From Cyanobacteriota bacterium (GTDB lineage Bacteria; Acidobacteriota; Vicinamibacteria; Vicinamibacterales; UBA2999): a DNA stretch of 64,000 bases. The DNA lies in contig JAIEMQ010000004.1 of assembly GCA_019752015.1 (NCBI GenBank), positions 62,001 through 126,000 of the forward strand. Direction: 5' to 3'. The first letter of the stretch is position 1. Each line of letters begins with the position of its first letter. Below are positions 48,926 through 56,677 of the stretch, piece after piece. The translations under genes were made by a program, and so were the position numbers. Below the pieces are notes generated by a model. The model was not told the DNA's origin, did no database searches, and saw only the letters and a program-made list of their open reading frames with translations.

Positions 48926-50450
48926 GCCCGGCCCTGCCTTCGCGCAAGCGCTGCCGAACATCAGCTTGCTGTCGGTCCGCTACAACTCGATCAAGGCGGC
49001 GGAGAAGGCGACCGGCGAGTTGAAGGCGCAGCTCGACGACGTCGACAAGGCGATCGCCGATGCGCGCCGCAGCGGCAACACCGGCGAGGTCCGCAGGCAG
49101 ATCGCGAAGGGGATGACGCTGCTCAACAAGGAAGCGTGGACGCCGCAGACGGACTACCGCGCCTCGCTCGCGCTCCGCACCGAACGCACCGTCGTCGACT
49201 CGGCGGTGCCGTATGCGATTCGCCTCGAGCAGATCTATCGTCCCGCGACCGAACTGAGTCCGGCGCTCACGACGAAGGTTTCGATTCGCAAGCGCGTGCC
49301 GCCCGCCCGGCCGGGAGATGCCGCGGCGGCAGCGGCGGCCGAAGCCGCCGCTCTGCAGACGAAATCTCTCGGCACGTTCGACGGCGTCAGCCGCGATCTG
49401 CGTGAATCACCGTTCGCGATGGAGCTCGATCTCAGCGGCGTTGAAGATGGGTCGATGGTGCTCCAGGCCGAAGTGCTCGACGGCACCACGTCGCTCGGCG
49501 CGACGACGCTCGGCGTGTTTGTGAGCAAAGGCCTCGATGCGAAGTTGAAGGCGCTCGACACCGCGGCTCTATCAGCCACGCCGGCGGTGCGGGACGACAT
49601 CGCGTATCCAGGTGATTACATCAAGAACGTGAACCGCGGCCGTGTCGAGCTGGCGGACTTCAACGTTGCGGCGGAGATTGCGAAAGCGGAAGCGATTGTC
49701 ACCGGCGCCAAAGGCGGGAAGGATCCGTTCAAGGGCAAGACTGGAGATTTCGAACGACACTATCTGCTGCAAGGCGCGAACGAGATCATGCCGTATCGCG
49801 TTTATGTCCCGAAGGGCTACGCGGCATCGAAGCCCACCGCGCTCGTGGTCGCGCTGCACGGCCTCGGCGCCAACGAAGATTCGTTCTTCGATAACTACTC
49901 GCAGCTGCCGCCGCAGCTCGCCGAGAAGCACGGTTTCCTGATGGCGGCGCCGCTCGGCTTCCGCCGCGACGGCTTCTATGGCTCCGGCGTGATGGGCGCG
50001 ACCGATGCCGCATCCCGCCGGCGCGGGGAATACAGCGAGAAGGACGTCCTCGAAGTGCTGCGGCTGATGAAAGCGGCCTACAACGTGGACGACTCGCGCA
50101 TTTATCTGATCGGTCATTCGATGGGCGCGATCGGCACGTGGGCGCTCGCCGCGAAGTATCCGCAGACCTGGGCCGCGCTCGTGGCGTTCTCAGGAACGGG
50201 CTCGCCCGGTCTCGCGGACAGCATGAAGGCGATTCCGCAATTCGTGGTCCACGGCGACGCCGACAACACCGTCAACGTGTCCGGATCACGCAACATGGTC
50301 GGTGCACTGAAGAAGCTGAATGCAAACGTCACTTACGTCGAAGTTCCCGGCGGCAGCCATACGGACGTGGTGGTCCCGAATCTCCCGCAGGCATTCGAGT
50401 TCCTCTCGGCTCAGCGGAAAGGCGTCGCGACCAGCACTAAGCAGCAGTGA
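48870..50450 (+). CDS. secreted esterase/prolyl-oligopeptidase-like alpha/beta hydrolase
   Basis: 526 residues from ATG 48870. The signal peptide MRILPVCLSACLACLPVCLPGPAFAQA is written by CCTGTCTG repeats and contains five cysteines, which is unusual. Residues about 30-290 are an unassigned helical and beta region. The catalytic domain follows (about 295-520): YRVYVPKGYAASKPTALVVALHGLGANEDSF, RIYLIGHSMGAIGTWALAAKYP with nucleophile Ser417, a probable Asp in QFVVHGDADNTV, and His in VEVPGGSHTDVV. The domain resembles polyhydroxybutyrate depolymerase/feruloyl-esterase-like (LpqC) enzymes. An extracytoplasmic ester or peptide substrate is likely. Confidence 0.88.
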   Translation: MRILPVCLSACLACLPVCLPGPAFAQALPNISLLSVRYNSIKAAEKATGELKAQLDDVDKAIADARRSGNTGEVRRQIAKGMTLLNKEAWTPQTDYRASLALRTERTVVDSAVPYAIRLEQIYRPATELSPALTTKVSIRKRVPPARPGDAAAAAAAEAAALQTKSLGTFDGVSRDLRESPFAMELDLSGVEDGSMVLQAEVLDGTTSLGATTLGVFVSKGLDAKLKALDTAALSATPAVRDDIAYPGDYIKNVNRGRVELADFNVAAEIAKAEAIVTGAKGGKDPFKGKTGDFERHYLLQGANEIMPYRVYVPKGYAASKPTALVVALHGLGANEDSFFDNYSQLPPQLAEKHGFLMAAPLGFRRDGFYGSGVMGATDAASRRRGEYSEKDVLEVLRLMKAAYNVDDSRIYLIGHSMGAIGTWALAAKYPQTWAALVAFSGTGSPGLADSMKAIPQFVVHGDADNTVNVSGSRNMVGALKKLNANVTYVEVPGGSHTDVVVPNLPQAFEFLSAQRKGVATSTKQQ

Positions 50451-50462
50451 AATAGCGAAGCC

Positions 50463-51203
50463 GTGAAAGACCTCGTCGATCGACTCAAGCAGCAGGACGT
50501 CCGCGTCACTGTCCTCACCGGTGCGGGTGTTTCCGCCGCCAGCGGCGTTCCAACATTTCGCGGCGCAGACGGCCTGTGGCGAAACTTCCGCCCGGAAGCG
50601 CTCGCTACCGCGGAAGCATTCGGCCGCGATCCAAAGCTGGTGTGGGAGTGGTACGCGTGGCGGCGCTTTCGCATCGCCGCGTGCGAGCCGAACGCCGCGC
50701 ACCACGTGATCGCCGAGTGGAGCCGGCGGTTTCCGAACTTCAAGCTGATCTCTCAAAACGTCGACGGCCTGCACGAGCGCGCCGGCACCGCGAACACGAT
50801 CAATCTTCACGGATCGATCTGGGAAGTCAGCTGCTGGCAGGGCTGCGTGAAGGCGCCGAAGCGCTGGCGCGACGAGACGGTGTCGTTCTCCGAGATCCCG
50901 CCGCGCTGCCCGCACTGCAAGGGACCGATTCGTCCTGGCGTCGTCTGGTTTGGCGAAACGCTCGATCCCGGGGTGGTCCGCCAGGCGTCGGCGGCCGCGG
51001 ATTGCGATGTGTTCATCACCGTCGGCACGTCGGCGATCGTGTATCCCGCCGCCGGCTTCATCACCGCCGCGAAGCAAAAGGGCGCGTTTACCGTGGAGAT
51101 CAACCCGGAAGCGACGCCGGCGTCGAACACCGTGGATCTGGTGGTGCGCGGTGCGGCCGAGACGGTATTGCCGGACATGGCCGCCCGGCTCGCCGCCTTA
51201 TAA
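50463..51203 (+). CDS. cobB: NAD-dependent protein deacylase (sirtuin, CobB/SIRT5-like)
   Basis: 246 residues, GTG start. Sirtuin motifs: GAGVSAASGVPTFRG (NAD loop, residues 20-34), QNVDGLHERAG (98-108), catalytic His116 in LHGS, and a zinc ribbon Cys124, Cys128, Cys149, Cys152. Tyr64 and Arg67 in WEWYAWRRF match the pair that lets class III sirtuins (SIRT5, CobB) take succinyl- or malonyl-lysine as well as acetyl-lysine. It removes acyl groups from lysines using NAD. It starts 13 bases after the esterase stop; no acetyltransferase or acetyl-CoA synthetase is adjacent. Confidence 0.95.
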   Translation: MKDLVDRLKQQDVRVTVLTGAGVSAASGVPTFRGADGLWRNFRPEALATAEAFGRDPKLVWEWYAWRRFRIAACEPNAAHHVIAEWSRRFPNFKLISQNVDGLHERAGTANTINLHGSIWEVSCWQGCVKAPKRWRDETVSFSEIPPRCPHCKGPIRPGVVWFGETLDPGVVRQASAAADCDVFITVGTSAIVYPAAGFITAAKQKGAFTVEINPEATPASNTVDLVVRGAAETVLPDMAARLAAL

Positions 51204-51204
51204 T
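51199..51204 (+). promoter_or_regulatory. consensus -10 box TATAAT six bases before a GTG start
   Basis: TATAAT overlaps the last codon and stop of the sirtuin gene, with CAAGCT and then GTG 51211. If used, transcription would begin on or next to the start codon, giving a leaderless mRNA; there is no Shine-Dalgarno site. No -35 box at standard distance. Confidence 0.45.
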
Positions 51205-51210
51205 CAAGCT

Positions 51211-52422
51211 GTGACCTGGAAAACGCCCATCGCCGGAGCAATTGCCGTTGGCGTGGCCGTGGCCGGATATCAGCTGCTGCGCCCGGAAGTCGCGTACACG
51301 CGTCACGTTCCGATCACGACGAAGATCGTCTTCAACCGCGAGATCGCGCAGATCTTCCAGAAGAAATGTTTCCAGTGCCACACCGACGGCAACGTGTCGG
51401 TGCCGCTGACGACCTATCGCGAAGCCAGGCCGTGGGCCGTGGCGATCAAGGAAGAGATTCTCGAGAAGCGGATGCCGCCATGGGGCGCGGCGAGCGGCTA
51501 CGGTCACTTCGCGAACGACATGAGCCTCACCGGCCGCGAGATCAGCCTGATCCTGTCGTGGGCCGATGGCGGCGCGCCGAGCGGCGTGCTGCTCGTTGAC
51601 GAAGACAAGCCGCCGGTGTTCATTCCGCCGCTCGCCGGCTGGGAACAGGGACCGCCGGATGCGGTGATCAACGTGGCGAGCGACGTCAAGATCGCCGCCG
51701 ACGCACCGTTCAAGATCGATCGATTCGAAGTGAGCTCCGGCCTCAAGCAGGCGCAGTGGCTGAAGTCGCTGCAGTTCAATCCAGGCGATCGCCGCGCGAT
51801 CCGTTACGCCGCGGTCTATGACGCGCGCAACAATCGATGGCTCGGCACGTGGACGCCATCGAGCCAGGTGAGCACGATGCCCGCGGGCTCGGGCGTGCAA
51901 TTGCCGGCGGGCGCGAAACTGGTCGTCGAGATCGGTTACCGCGGCGGCATGGATGAAGCGCCCGGCAGCGGCGAGCTCGGTCTGTATTTCGCCGAGAAGG
52001 CGCCGGGTCAAACGCCGTCCGCGATCGAAATCACACCCGCGCCGGTGACGGTGGCGGCCGGGAAGATCGGCGAGCGATTCCGCGCCGAGACGGCAATCAA
52101 GTCCGCATCCACGATCACCGCAATGTGGCCGAAGCTCGGGCCGGGCGCACGATCGATCGAAGTGACGGCGATCCGCCCCGATGGCAGCGTCGAGCCGATG
52201 TTGTGGGTGAATAACTATCGCGCCGAGTGGCCGGCGCCGTACATCCTGAAGGATCCGATCGCGCTGCCCGCGGGAACGCGGCTGGTGATGACGGCCTACT
52301 ACGACAACAAGACGAACGCGGCGATCGCCGCGAAGCCGTCGCTCTCGATTACTGCTGCCCGCCTACGCGAAGACGCTACGGCGAGGCAGGCTGCTCCCCT
52401 GAACGCAGCACGCGAACCGTAA
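51211..52422 (+). CDS. membrane-anchored protein with c-type heme motif
   Basis: 403 residues from GTG 51211. An N-terminal anchor/signal (KTPIAGAIAVGVAVAGYQLL) puts it in the periplasm. The single heme site CFQCH (Cys53, Cys56, His57) sits in the context FNREIAQIFQKKCFQCHTDGNVSVPLTTYREARPWAVAIKEEILEKRMPPW, typical of the cytochrome c domains found in Planctomycetota/Acidobacteriota monooxygenase-type proteins. The rest (about 150-390) is beta-rich and resembles copper type II monooxygenase-like C-terminal regions, but I see no copper-binding HxH motifs. The last 20 residues (ARLREDATARQAAPLNAAREP) come from a GGCGAGGCAGGC repeat and overlap the convergent gene. Confidence 0.8.
   Translation: MTWKTPIAGAIAVGVAVAGYQLLRPEVAYTRHVPITTKIVFNREIAQIFQKKCFQCHTDGNVSVPLTTYREARPWAVAIKEEILEKRMPPWGAASGYGHFANDMSLTGREISLILSWADGGAPSGVLLVDEDKPPVFIPPLAGWEQGPPDAVINVASDVKIAADAPFKIDRFEVSSGLKQAQWLKSLQFNPGDRRAIRYAAVYDARNNRWLGTWTPSSQVSTMPAGSGVQLPAGAKLVVEIGYRGGMDEAPGSGELGLYFAEKAPGQTPSAIEITPAPVTVAAGKIGERFRAETAIKSASTITAMWPKLGPGARSIEVTAIRPDGSVEPMLWVNNYRAEWPAPYILKDPIALPAGTRLVMTAYYDNKTNAAIAAKPSLSITAARLREDATARQAAPLNAAREP
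52363..52392. repeat. GCCTACGCGAAG...CTACGGCGAGGCAGGCT element at convergent gene ends
   Basis: Member of the GCCTTCGCC-AAGGCTAC-GGCGAGGC hairpin family. It writes the C-terminus of both convergent genes: REDATARQAA of the heme protein on the plus strand, and SGEQPASP plus the stop on the minus strand. Confidence 0.65.
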
Positions 52423-53347
52423 ACGGCATCGTCGACAACACGCCGTTGCGCTGGAACTGCAGCCAGATGCGGTAGAGGCCCGGCTTCGGGAAGAGCGCGT
52501 GAAACACCAGGTCGGGTCCGCCGCCCTCGGTGACATCCGTCCCCTCGAGCATCTGTTCCGGATGCGCGTGAACGTGCTCCGTCATGTCTTCGCTGAGCAT
52601 CATCGCGTGGCCGAAGGCGCCGAGATAACGCTGCAGGTTCTTCACGGGCTCGCCGGTCTTCTCATCCTCGAAATGGATCGGCACGTCCGCTTCTTCGCCG
52701 GCGATCACCTTCGCGGGATCGATATTCAAGCTCACCGTCACGCCGTTGGTGGTCTTGGTGAATGATTTGTCCGGCTGCAGGTTCGGCCACGACGATGCGA
52801 TGTCGCCGTCGAATCCGGCCGTCGTCAGCGGCGTTGCGATCAGCTGCGGTCCGCCGCCGACGGGCATGAAGTCGCTGAACAGCATGTACTGGCCGGCGGC
52901 CGGCAGCACGTGCTCAATCGTGAACGAGCCGTCCTTCTCGAGCACCGGGTGCTCGTGGAAGAACTGCGTCATGTCGCGACTGACGATGAAGAAGTGAAAC
53001 AGGCGATCGTGCACTTCGGCGAACTGCGTCACCGCGTCGTTGGTGAGCGGATGGCGAATCGCAATGCGGAACTTCGTCTTCTGTCCGGCCTTGACGGCTT
53101 TCGGCTCGGTGGTGAGCGACAGCGAGTAATCGGCCGTCGCCATCGGATCGCCGGGCACGAGCGTCATGCCGCAGATGCTGCACGTGCCGGGCGCCGCCTT
53201 CACTTCGTTCGGATGCATCGGGCAGATGAATCCGCTGGTCGTGGCGGGCAGATCCTTGATCAGCGGACGCGCGGTGCCGGGCATCATCTCCTGGCCAGAC
53301 GCGCTCGCCGCCAACACGACAATCAACGAAAGAATTGCGGCTCGCAT
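52376..53347 (-). CDS. secreted protein with N-terminal heavy-metal-binding domain
   Basis: 323 residues from ATG 53347, a start that gives a clean signal peptide (MRAAILSLIVVLAASASG); the longer frame runs through an intergenic repeat. Residues about 35-65 hold the small heavy-metal-binding (HMBD/YHS-like) knuckle FICPMHPNEVKAAPGTCSICGMTLVPG: CPMHP and CxxCGM are the hallmark, as in CusB/CopZ-type proteins. After it come two beta-sandwich repeats rich in His: AEVHDRLFHFFIVSRDMTQFFHEHP and FGHAMMLSEDMTEHVHAHPEQM. These His/Met clusters suggest copper or silver binding in the periplasm. Possible partner of the membrane protein encoded upstream. Confidence 0.85.
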   Translation of the reverse strand: MRAAILSLIVVLAASASGQEMMPGTARPLIKDLPATTSGFICPMHPNEVKAAPGTCSICGMTLVPGDPMATADYSLSLTTEPKAVKAGQKTKFRIAIRHPLTNDAVTQFAEVHDRLFHFFIVSRDMTQFFHEHPVLEKDGSFTIEHVLPAAGQYMLFSDFMPVGGGPQLIATPLTTAGFDGDIASSWPNLQPDKSFTKTTNGVTVSLNIDPAKVIAGEEADVPIHFEDEKTGEPVKNLQRYLGAFGHAMMLSEDMTEHVHAHPEQMLEGTDVTEGGGPDLVFHALFPKPGLYRIWLQFQRNGVLSTMPFTVRVLRSGEQPASP

Positions 53348-53357
53348 GAGACTCCAG

Positions 53358-53415
53358 AATAACAAAGAACAAACAACGAACAACAAAGCGGTTTCGTTCT
53401 TTGTTCTTTGTTATT
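53358..53415. repeat. 16-bp perfect inverted repeat, A/T-rich
   Basis: AATAACAAAGAACAAA (53358-53373) and its exact complement TTTGTTCTTTGTTATT (53400-53415), with AACAACGAACAACAAAGCGGTTTCG-like AACAACGAA repeats in the 26-base loop. It fills the gap between two minus-strand genes and could be a terminator or attenuator; the low GC content stands out against its surroundings. Confidence 0.65.
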
Positions 53416-53421
53416 TCGTCT

Positions 53422-53982
53422 TTATTTCGGCCAGAGCCAGCCGAAGGTGCCGCCCGTCAGGAGGCCATACAGCAGAGAGTCGACCATGTTGCGGATGGTC
53501 CAGCTCCATCTGCGGCCCCACCATATCGATTCGTGCGCTTGTGCCAGGCCGTATCCCGTGAAGGCGACGCAGCCCGCGACCTGCATGATGCGCAGGTATT
53601 CCGTGCCGGCCGGAAACGCCACGCCCGCGATGTAGCCGGCAAACAACGAGACGACCAGCGAATAGAGGAACCATTGGAAGAGCGTGCCGCCCATGTTGAA
53701 GTTCCATCCGGCTCGAATCGTCATGAAGCCGACCGGCCCCGCCTTGAGCTTCGCCTGGAACTCGGGCGTCTGCATGTCCTTCATCGAATCAGGCTTCGGC
53801 ATGCCGTAGTTGCCGGGCGGGATGTTGAAGGGCCGCAGCGCGTTCATGATGCCGTCTTCGTTCGGCAGCTTCATGAGGTCGTGCTTATGCCACGGCGTGG
53901 CCATGTGGATGATGGAGCTGGCGATGAACACGAACACGGCTGACAGCGCAATCGGGATCAACAGCGACAGCACGGGAACCAT
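53422..53982 (-). CDS. membrane protein of unknown function
   Basis: 186 residues with four probable membrane helices: VPVLSLLIPIALSAVFVFIASSIIHM at the start, FLYSLVVSLFAGYIAGVAF, MQVAGCVAFTGYGLAQ and the final SLLYGLLTGGTFGWLWP. A soluble loop (about 30-85) contains HKHDLMKLPNEDGIMNALRPFNIPPGNYGMPKP, and WGRRWSWTIRNM follows the third helix. I do not recognise a characterised family; such proteins are annotated as hypothetical in Acidobacteriota as far as I recall. It is followed on the same strand by the metal-binding-domain gene, so a link to metal handling is possible but unsupported. Confidence 0.75.
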   Translation of the reverse strand: MVPVLSLLIPIALSAVFVFIASSIIHMATPWHKHDLMKLPNEDGIMNALRPFNIPPGNYGMPKPDSMKDMQTPEFQAKLKAGPVGFMTIRAGWNFNMGGTLFQWFLYSLVVSLFAGYIAGVAFPAGTEYLRIMQVAGCVAFTGYGLAQAHESIWWGRRWSWTIRNMVDSLLYGLLTGGTFGWLWPK

Positions 53983-54011
53983 ATGGGCGGTCCCTCCTTC
54001 AGCGCCGCATC

Positions 54012-56477
54012 CTACTCCTGTCGGAGAGCCTCGACAACGTTGACGCGTGAGGCGCGCAAGGCGGGCACATACGACGCGATGATGGACGTGATTGCGAGCA
54101 GGACGACAACACCGGCGTATGTGATCGGGTCGACAGGCGTCACGCCGAAGAGAATGCTTCTGAATACGACGGCGAGCGCAGCGCTCAAGGCGAGGCCGAT
54201 CACGACGCCCACGGTTGCGTGTACGACCGATTCACGTACGATGGCCGCCTGGATGCGCCCGGTCGACGCGCCGAGCGCCATCCGCACGCCGAATTCGCGC
54301 GTTCGGCGGCGCATGTTGAACATCGCCACGGCGTAATGGCCGAACGCCGCAATCACGAGCGAGATGGCGGCGAAGCCGACGAGCATCCGCACAATCATCG
54401 CGTCGAGCTCGAACACGAGCGCCAGCCGCGACGCCATCGTCGCCATGGCGACGACGGGCACGCCGGCATCGACCTCACCGATGGCGCGCGTCACGAGCGG
54501 CGTAATTGCCTCGAGGGTGCCGCGATGGCGGATAAAGAAGTGGGGATCCGCCGGCGGCGCGCCAGGCGTTTGCTGTTCGGCGAGGAACAGATATCGAGGA
54601 CGCGGATCGCGGTTCGGACCATCGAAGAGCGCGTCGGTCACAACGCCAACGACCTCGGCCTGCTCATGATCGTCGATCGTCAGCTGATGCCCGATCGGCG
54701 GTTCGTTGCCGAACAGGTCAGTGGCGAGCGTCTGGTTGATCATCGCCACGCGTGTACCGCCGCGCCGTTCGCCCGCGCCAAGCTCGCGGCCCGCGATCAC
54801 TCGCAGGCCAAGAACGCGCAGGTAATCGGGGCCGACCTGCCTGACGAAACCCGTCGTCGCATGTTGCGCGTCGCGCTGAAGTCGATTTGACATCATCAGT
54901 GTTGCGCCGGGAATCCGCCGCGCATATGACGCGGCCTCGACTCCAGGAAGGGTGATGAGACGTTCGCGGATGCGATCGAGAAGAACGAAACCTTCCGGGC
55001 CGGCCTTGTCGCCAAGGCGGAGAGTGACCAGCAGGATGTTGTCCGGCTTGAAGCCAAGTTCTACGGACGTCAGCGACGTGATCGAACGATAGGCCAGGCC
55101 GGCGGCGGTGACGAGGAGTACGGAGAACGCGAATTGCAGCACGACCAATGCGGTGGCCCATCGTGAGCGGCCTCCGGCAACGCCCTGTCCACCGGCTTTG
55201 AGCAACGGTGACACGGGCACGCGCCATGACCTCATTGCGGGCGCCAGTGAAAACACCAGCGTCGCGACGAACGCCATCGTCAATCCGTAGGCCGCGAGAG
55301 TCCAGTCTGGCTTCGCGTTGGCGAGCAGTCCCGGCCTTGGCTCAACAAAGCGCAGCATTGCCTGTGATGTCCACCACGCCATCACGTACGCCGCGATCCA
55401 CGCCAGTATTGCCAGTGTGGCGCCTTCTGCAAGCAGCATGCGAACAATCCGCGCGCGCGAGGCGCCGAGCGAGAGGCGGACGGCCGTGTCGCGCTGGCGC
55501 TCGACAGCGCGACCGAGCAGCAGGTTGGCGACGTTGGCGCACACGATGATCAATGTCAGGAGCGTGACGACGCTGAATACAGCCAGGAACACCGGCGCCA
55601 TCTCCCCGATTGGCAGCAACACGGTCGCGGAGTATCGCTTGACCACGACGCGGGCGTTGCGCAGCGTCACCGCGCCCTCCGGCGAATAGGTCGCCCATGT
55701 GTCGGGATAGCTCGTTTGCAATTGCGCGAACAGCGTGGCGAGCTCGGCCCGTGCCTCGCTCAGCGATGCGGCGGGATTGAGACGGCCGGCGATCAACACC
55801 GCCGGCTCACCGCGATAGGTGAGCTTCGCTTCGCTGTTCGTCACGCGGTGGTACGCGCGAATCGGCAACCACGCCTCATCGCCAGGGGTGAGCGTTGCGC
55901 CGGCAAACCCTGGCGCGGCCACACCGACGATCGTCGCCGACGCACGGTTGATGCTGATCGGAGTGCCGATGATGTCTTCCGCCAGGTTGAAGCGCTCCTG
56001 CCAGAGACGATGGCTGATGACGACGGCAAGGCTGTCCCTGGCGTCATCGTCTGAGGCCACCAGGCCGCGGCCGCGCACGACGCCGACGCCGAAGGTCTCG
56101 AAATAATTCGCGGTCACGACGCCGCCGAAGATGGCGAAGTTGCCCGTCGGTGTGCCCAGCGTCAGCCGCAGCGTGTTCCAACCGGACAGTCCCGTAATCG
56201 TCGTCGAGTGCCGAGCGTAGTCTTCAAAATTCGGAAAGCTGACGAAGGGATCGCTGAGGCGGGCGGACGGATCGACATGGCGGATGACGACGAGATCGCC
56301 GCGAGTGACACCGGATGGCGGGCTCACCAGGACGCTGTTCACCATCGAGTAGACGGTGGCGTTGCCGCCGATCACGAGCGCGATGAGGAGAATCGCGGCG
56401 GCACTCAATCCCGGGGCGTGGGTCAGGATGCGCACGCCGAACTTGATGTCCTGCAGCCAGTGGTCGAGCCGCATCAT
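54012..56477 (-). CDS. MacB-like ABC permease (acidobacterial duplicated orphan permease type)
   Basis: 821 residues: two copies of the MacB/FtsX unit. First helix GLSAAAILLIALVIGGNATVYSMVNSVLV with its periplasmic MacB_PCD domain, then VFLAVFSVVTLLTLIIVCANVANLLLGRAVERQRDTAVRLSLGASRARIVRMLLAEG; the second unit starts at WATALVVLQFAFSVLLVTAAGLAYRS and ends with MRRRTREFGVRMALGASTGRIQAAIVRESVVHATVGVVIGLALSAALA and VPALRASRVNVVEALRQE. Such orphan permeases lacking an adjacent ATPase are a speciality of Acidobacteriota (ADOP). It is preceded by a small membrane protein and a sigma factor, with ATGA overlaps, which suggests control by that sigma factor. Export substrate or stress-sensing role unknown. 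Confidence 0.93.
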   Translation of the reverse strand: MMRLDHWLQDIKFGVRILTHAPGLSAAAILLIALVIGGNATVYSMVNSVLVSPPSGVTRGDLVVIRHVDPSARLSDPFVSFPNFEDYARHSTTITGLSGWNTLRLTLGTPTGNFAIFGGVVTANYFETFGVGVVRGRGLVASDDDARDSLAVVISHRLWQERFNLAEDIIGTPISINRASATIVGVAAPGFAGATLTPGDEAWLPIRAYHRVTNSEAKLTYRGEPAVLIAGRLNPAASLSEARAELATLFAQLQTSYPDTWATYSPEGAVTLRNARVVVKRYSATVLLPIGEMAPVFLAVFSVVTLLTLIIVCANVANLLLGRAVERQRDTAVRLSLGASRARIVRMLLAEGATLAILAWIAAYVMAWWTSQAMLRFVEPRPGLLANAKPDWTLAAYGLTMAFVATLVFSLAPAMRSWRVPVSPLLKAGGQGVAGGRSRWATALVVLQFAFSVLLVTAAGLAYRSITSLTSVELGFKPDNILLVTLRLGDKAGPEGFVLLDRIRERLITLPGVEAASYARRIPGATLMMSNRLQRDAQHATTGFVRQVGPDYLRVLGLRVIAGRELGAGERRGGTRVAMINQTLATDLFGNEPPIGHQLTIDDHEQAEVVGVVTDALFDGPNRDPRPRYLFLAEQQTPGAPPADPHFFIRHRGTLEAITPLVTRAIGEVDAGVPVVAMATMASRLALVFELDAMIVRMLVGFAAISLVIAAFGHYAVAMFNMRRRTREFGVRMALGASTGRIQAAIVRESVVHATVGVVIGLALSAALAVVFRSILFGVTPVDPITYAGVVVLLAITSIIASYVPALRASRVNVVEALRQE

Positions 56478-56677
56478 GAGAAAAACACTCGCATCACGTT
56501 GAACGCCAGCGACGACAGGTAGATGGCGCCGAATCCCAGCAGCGCGTTGCGCTCGACGGCGTATCGAGCGGCGGCGCGAGCAGTGGCGCGGCGGCGATCG
56601 AGCGTGTCGTGGCAGCGCGCGAGCGTGCGCGCGTTGCGGGTCGCGTCGGGCGTCAGCGGCGGCAGGTGTTCGATCAT
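56474..56677 (-). CDS. 67-residue membrane-anchored protein between sigma factor and permease
   Basis: 67 residues, starting at ATG 56677 within the sigma-factor stop (ATGA) and ending with TGA overlapping the permease ATG. The N-terminal part (IEHLPPLTPDATRNARTLARCHDTLDRRRATARAAARY) is basic with a Cys-His pair, followed by one membrane helix, LLGFGAIYLSSLAFNVMRVFF. The arrangement sigma factor - short soluble domain plus membrane helix fits an anti-sigma factor, though it is much smaller than classic ones and lacks a full ZAS zinc motif. An alternative is a small permease-associated protein. Confidence 0.65.
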   Translation of the reverse strand: MIEHLPPLTPDATRNARTLARCHDTLDRRRATARAAARYAVERNALLGFGAIYLSSLAFNVMRVFFS

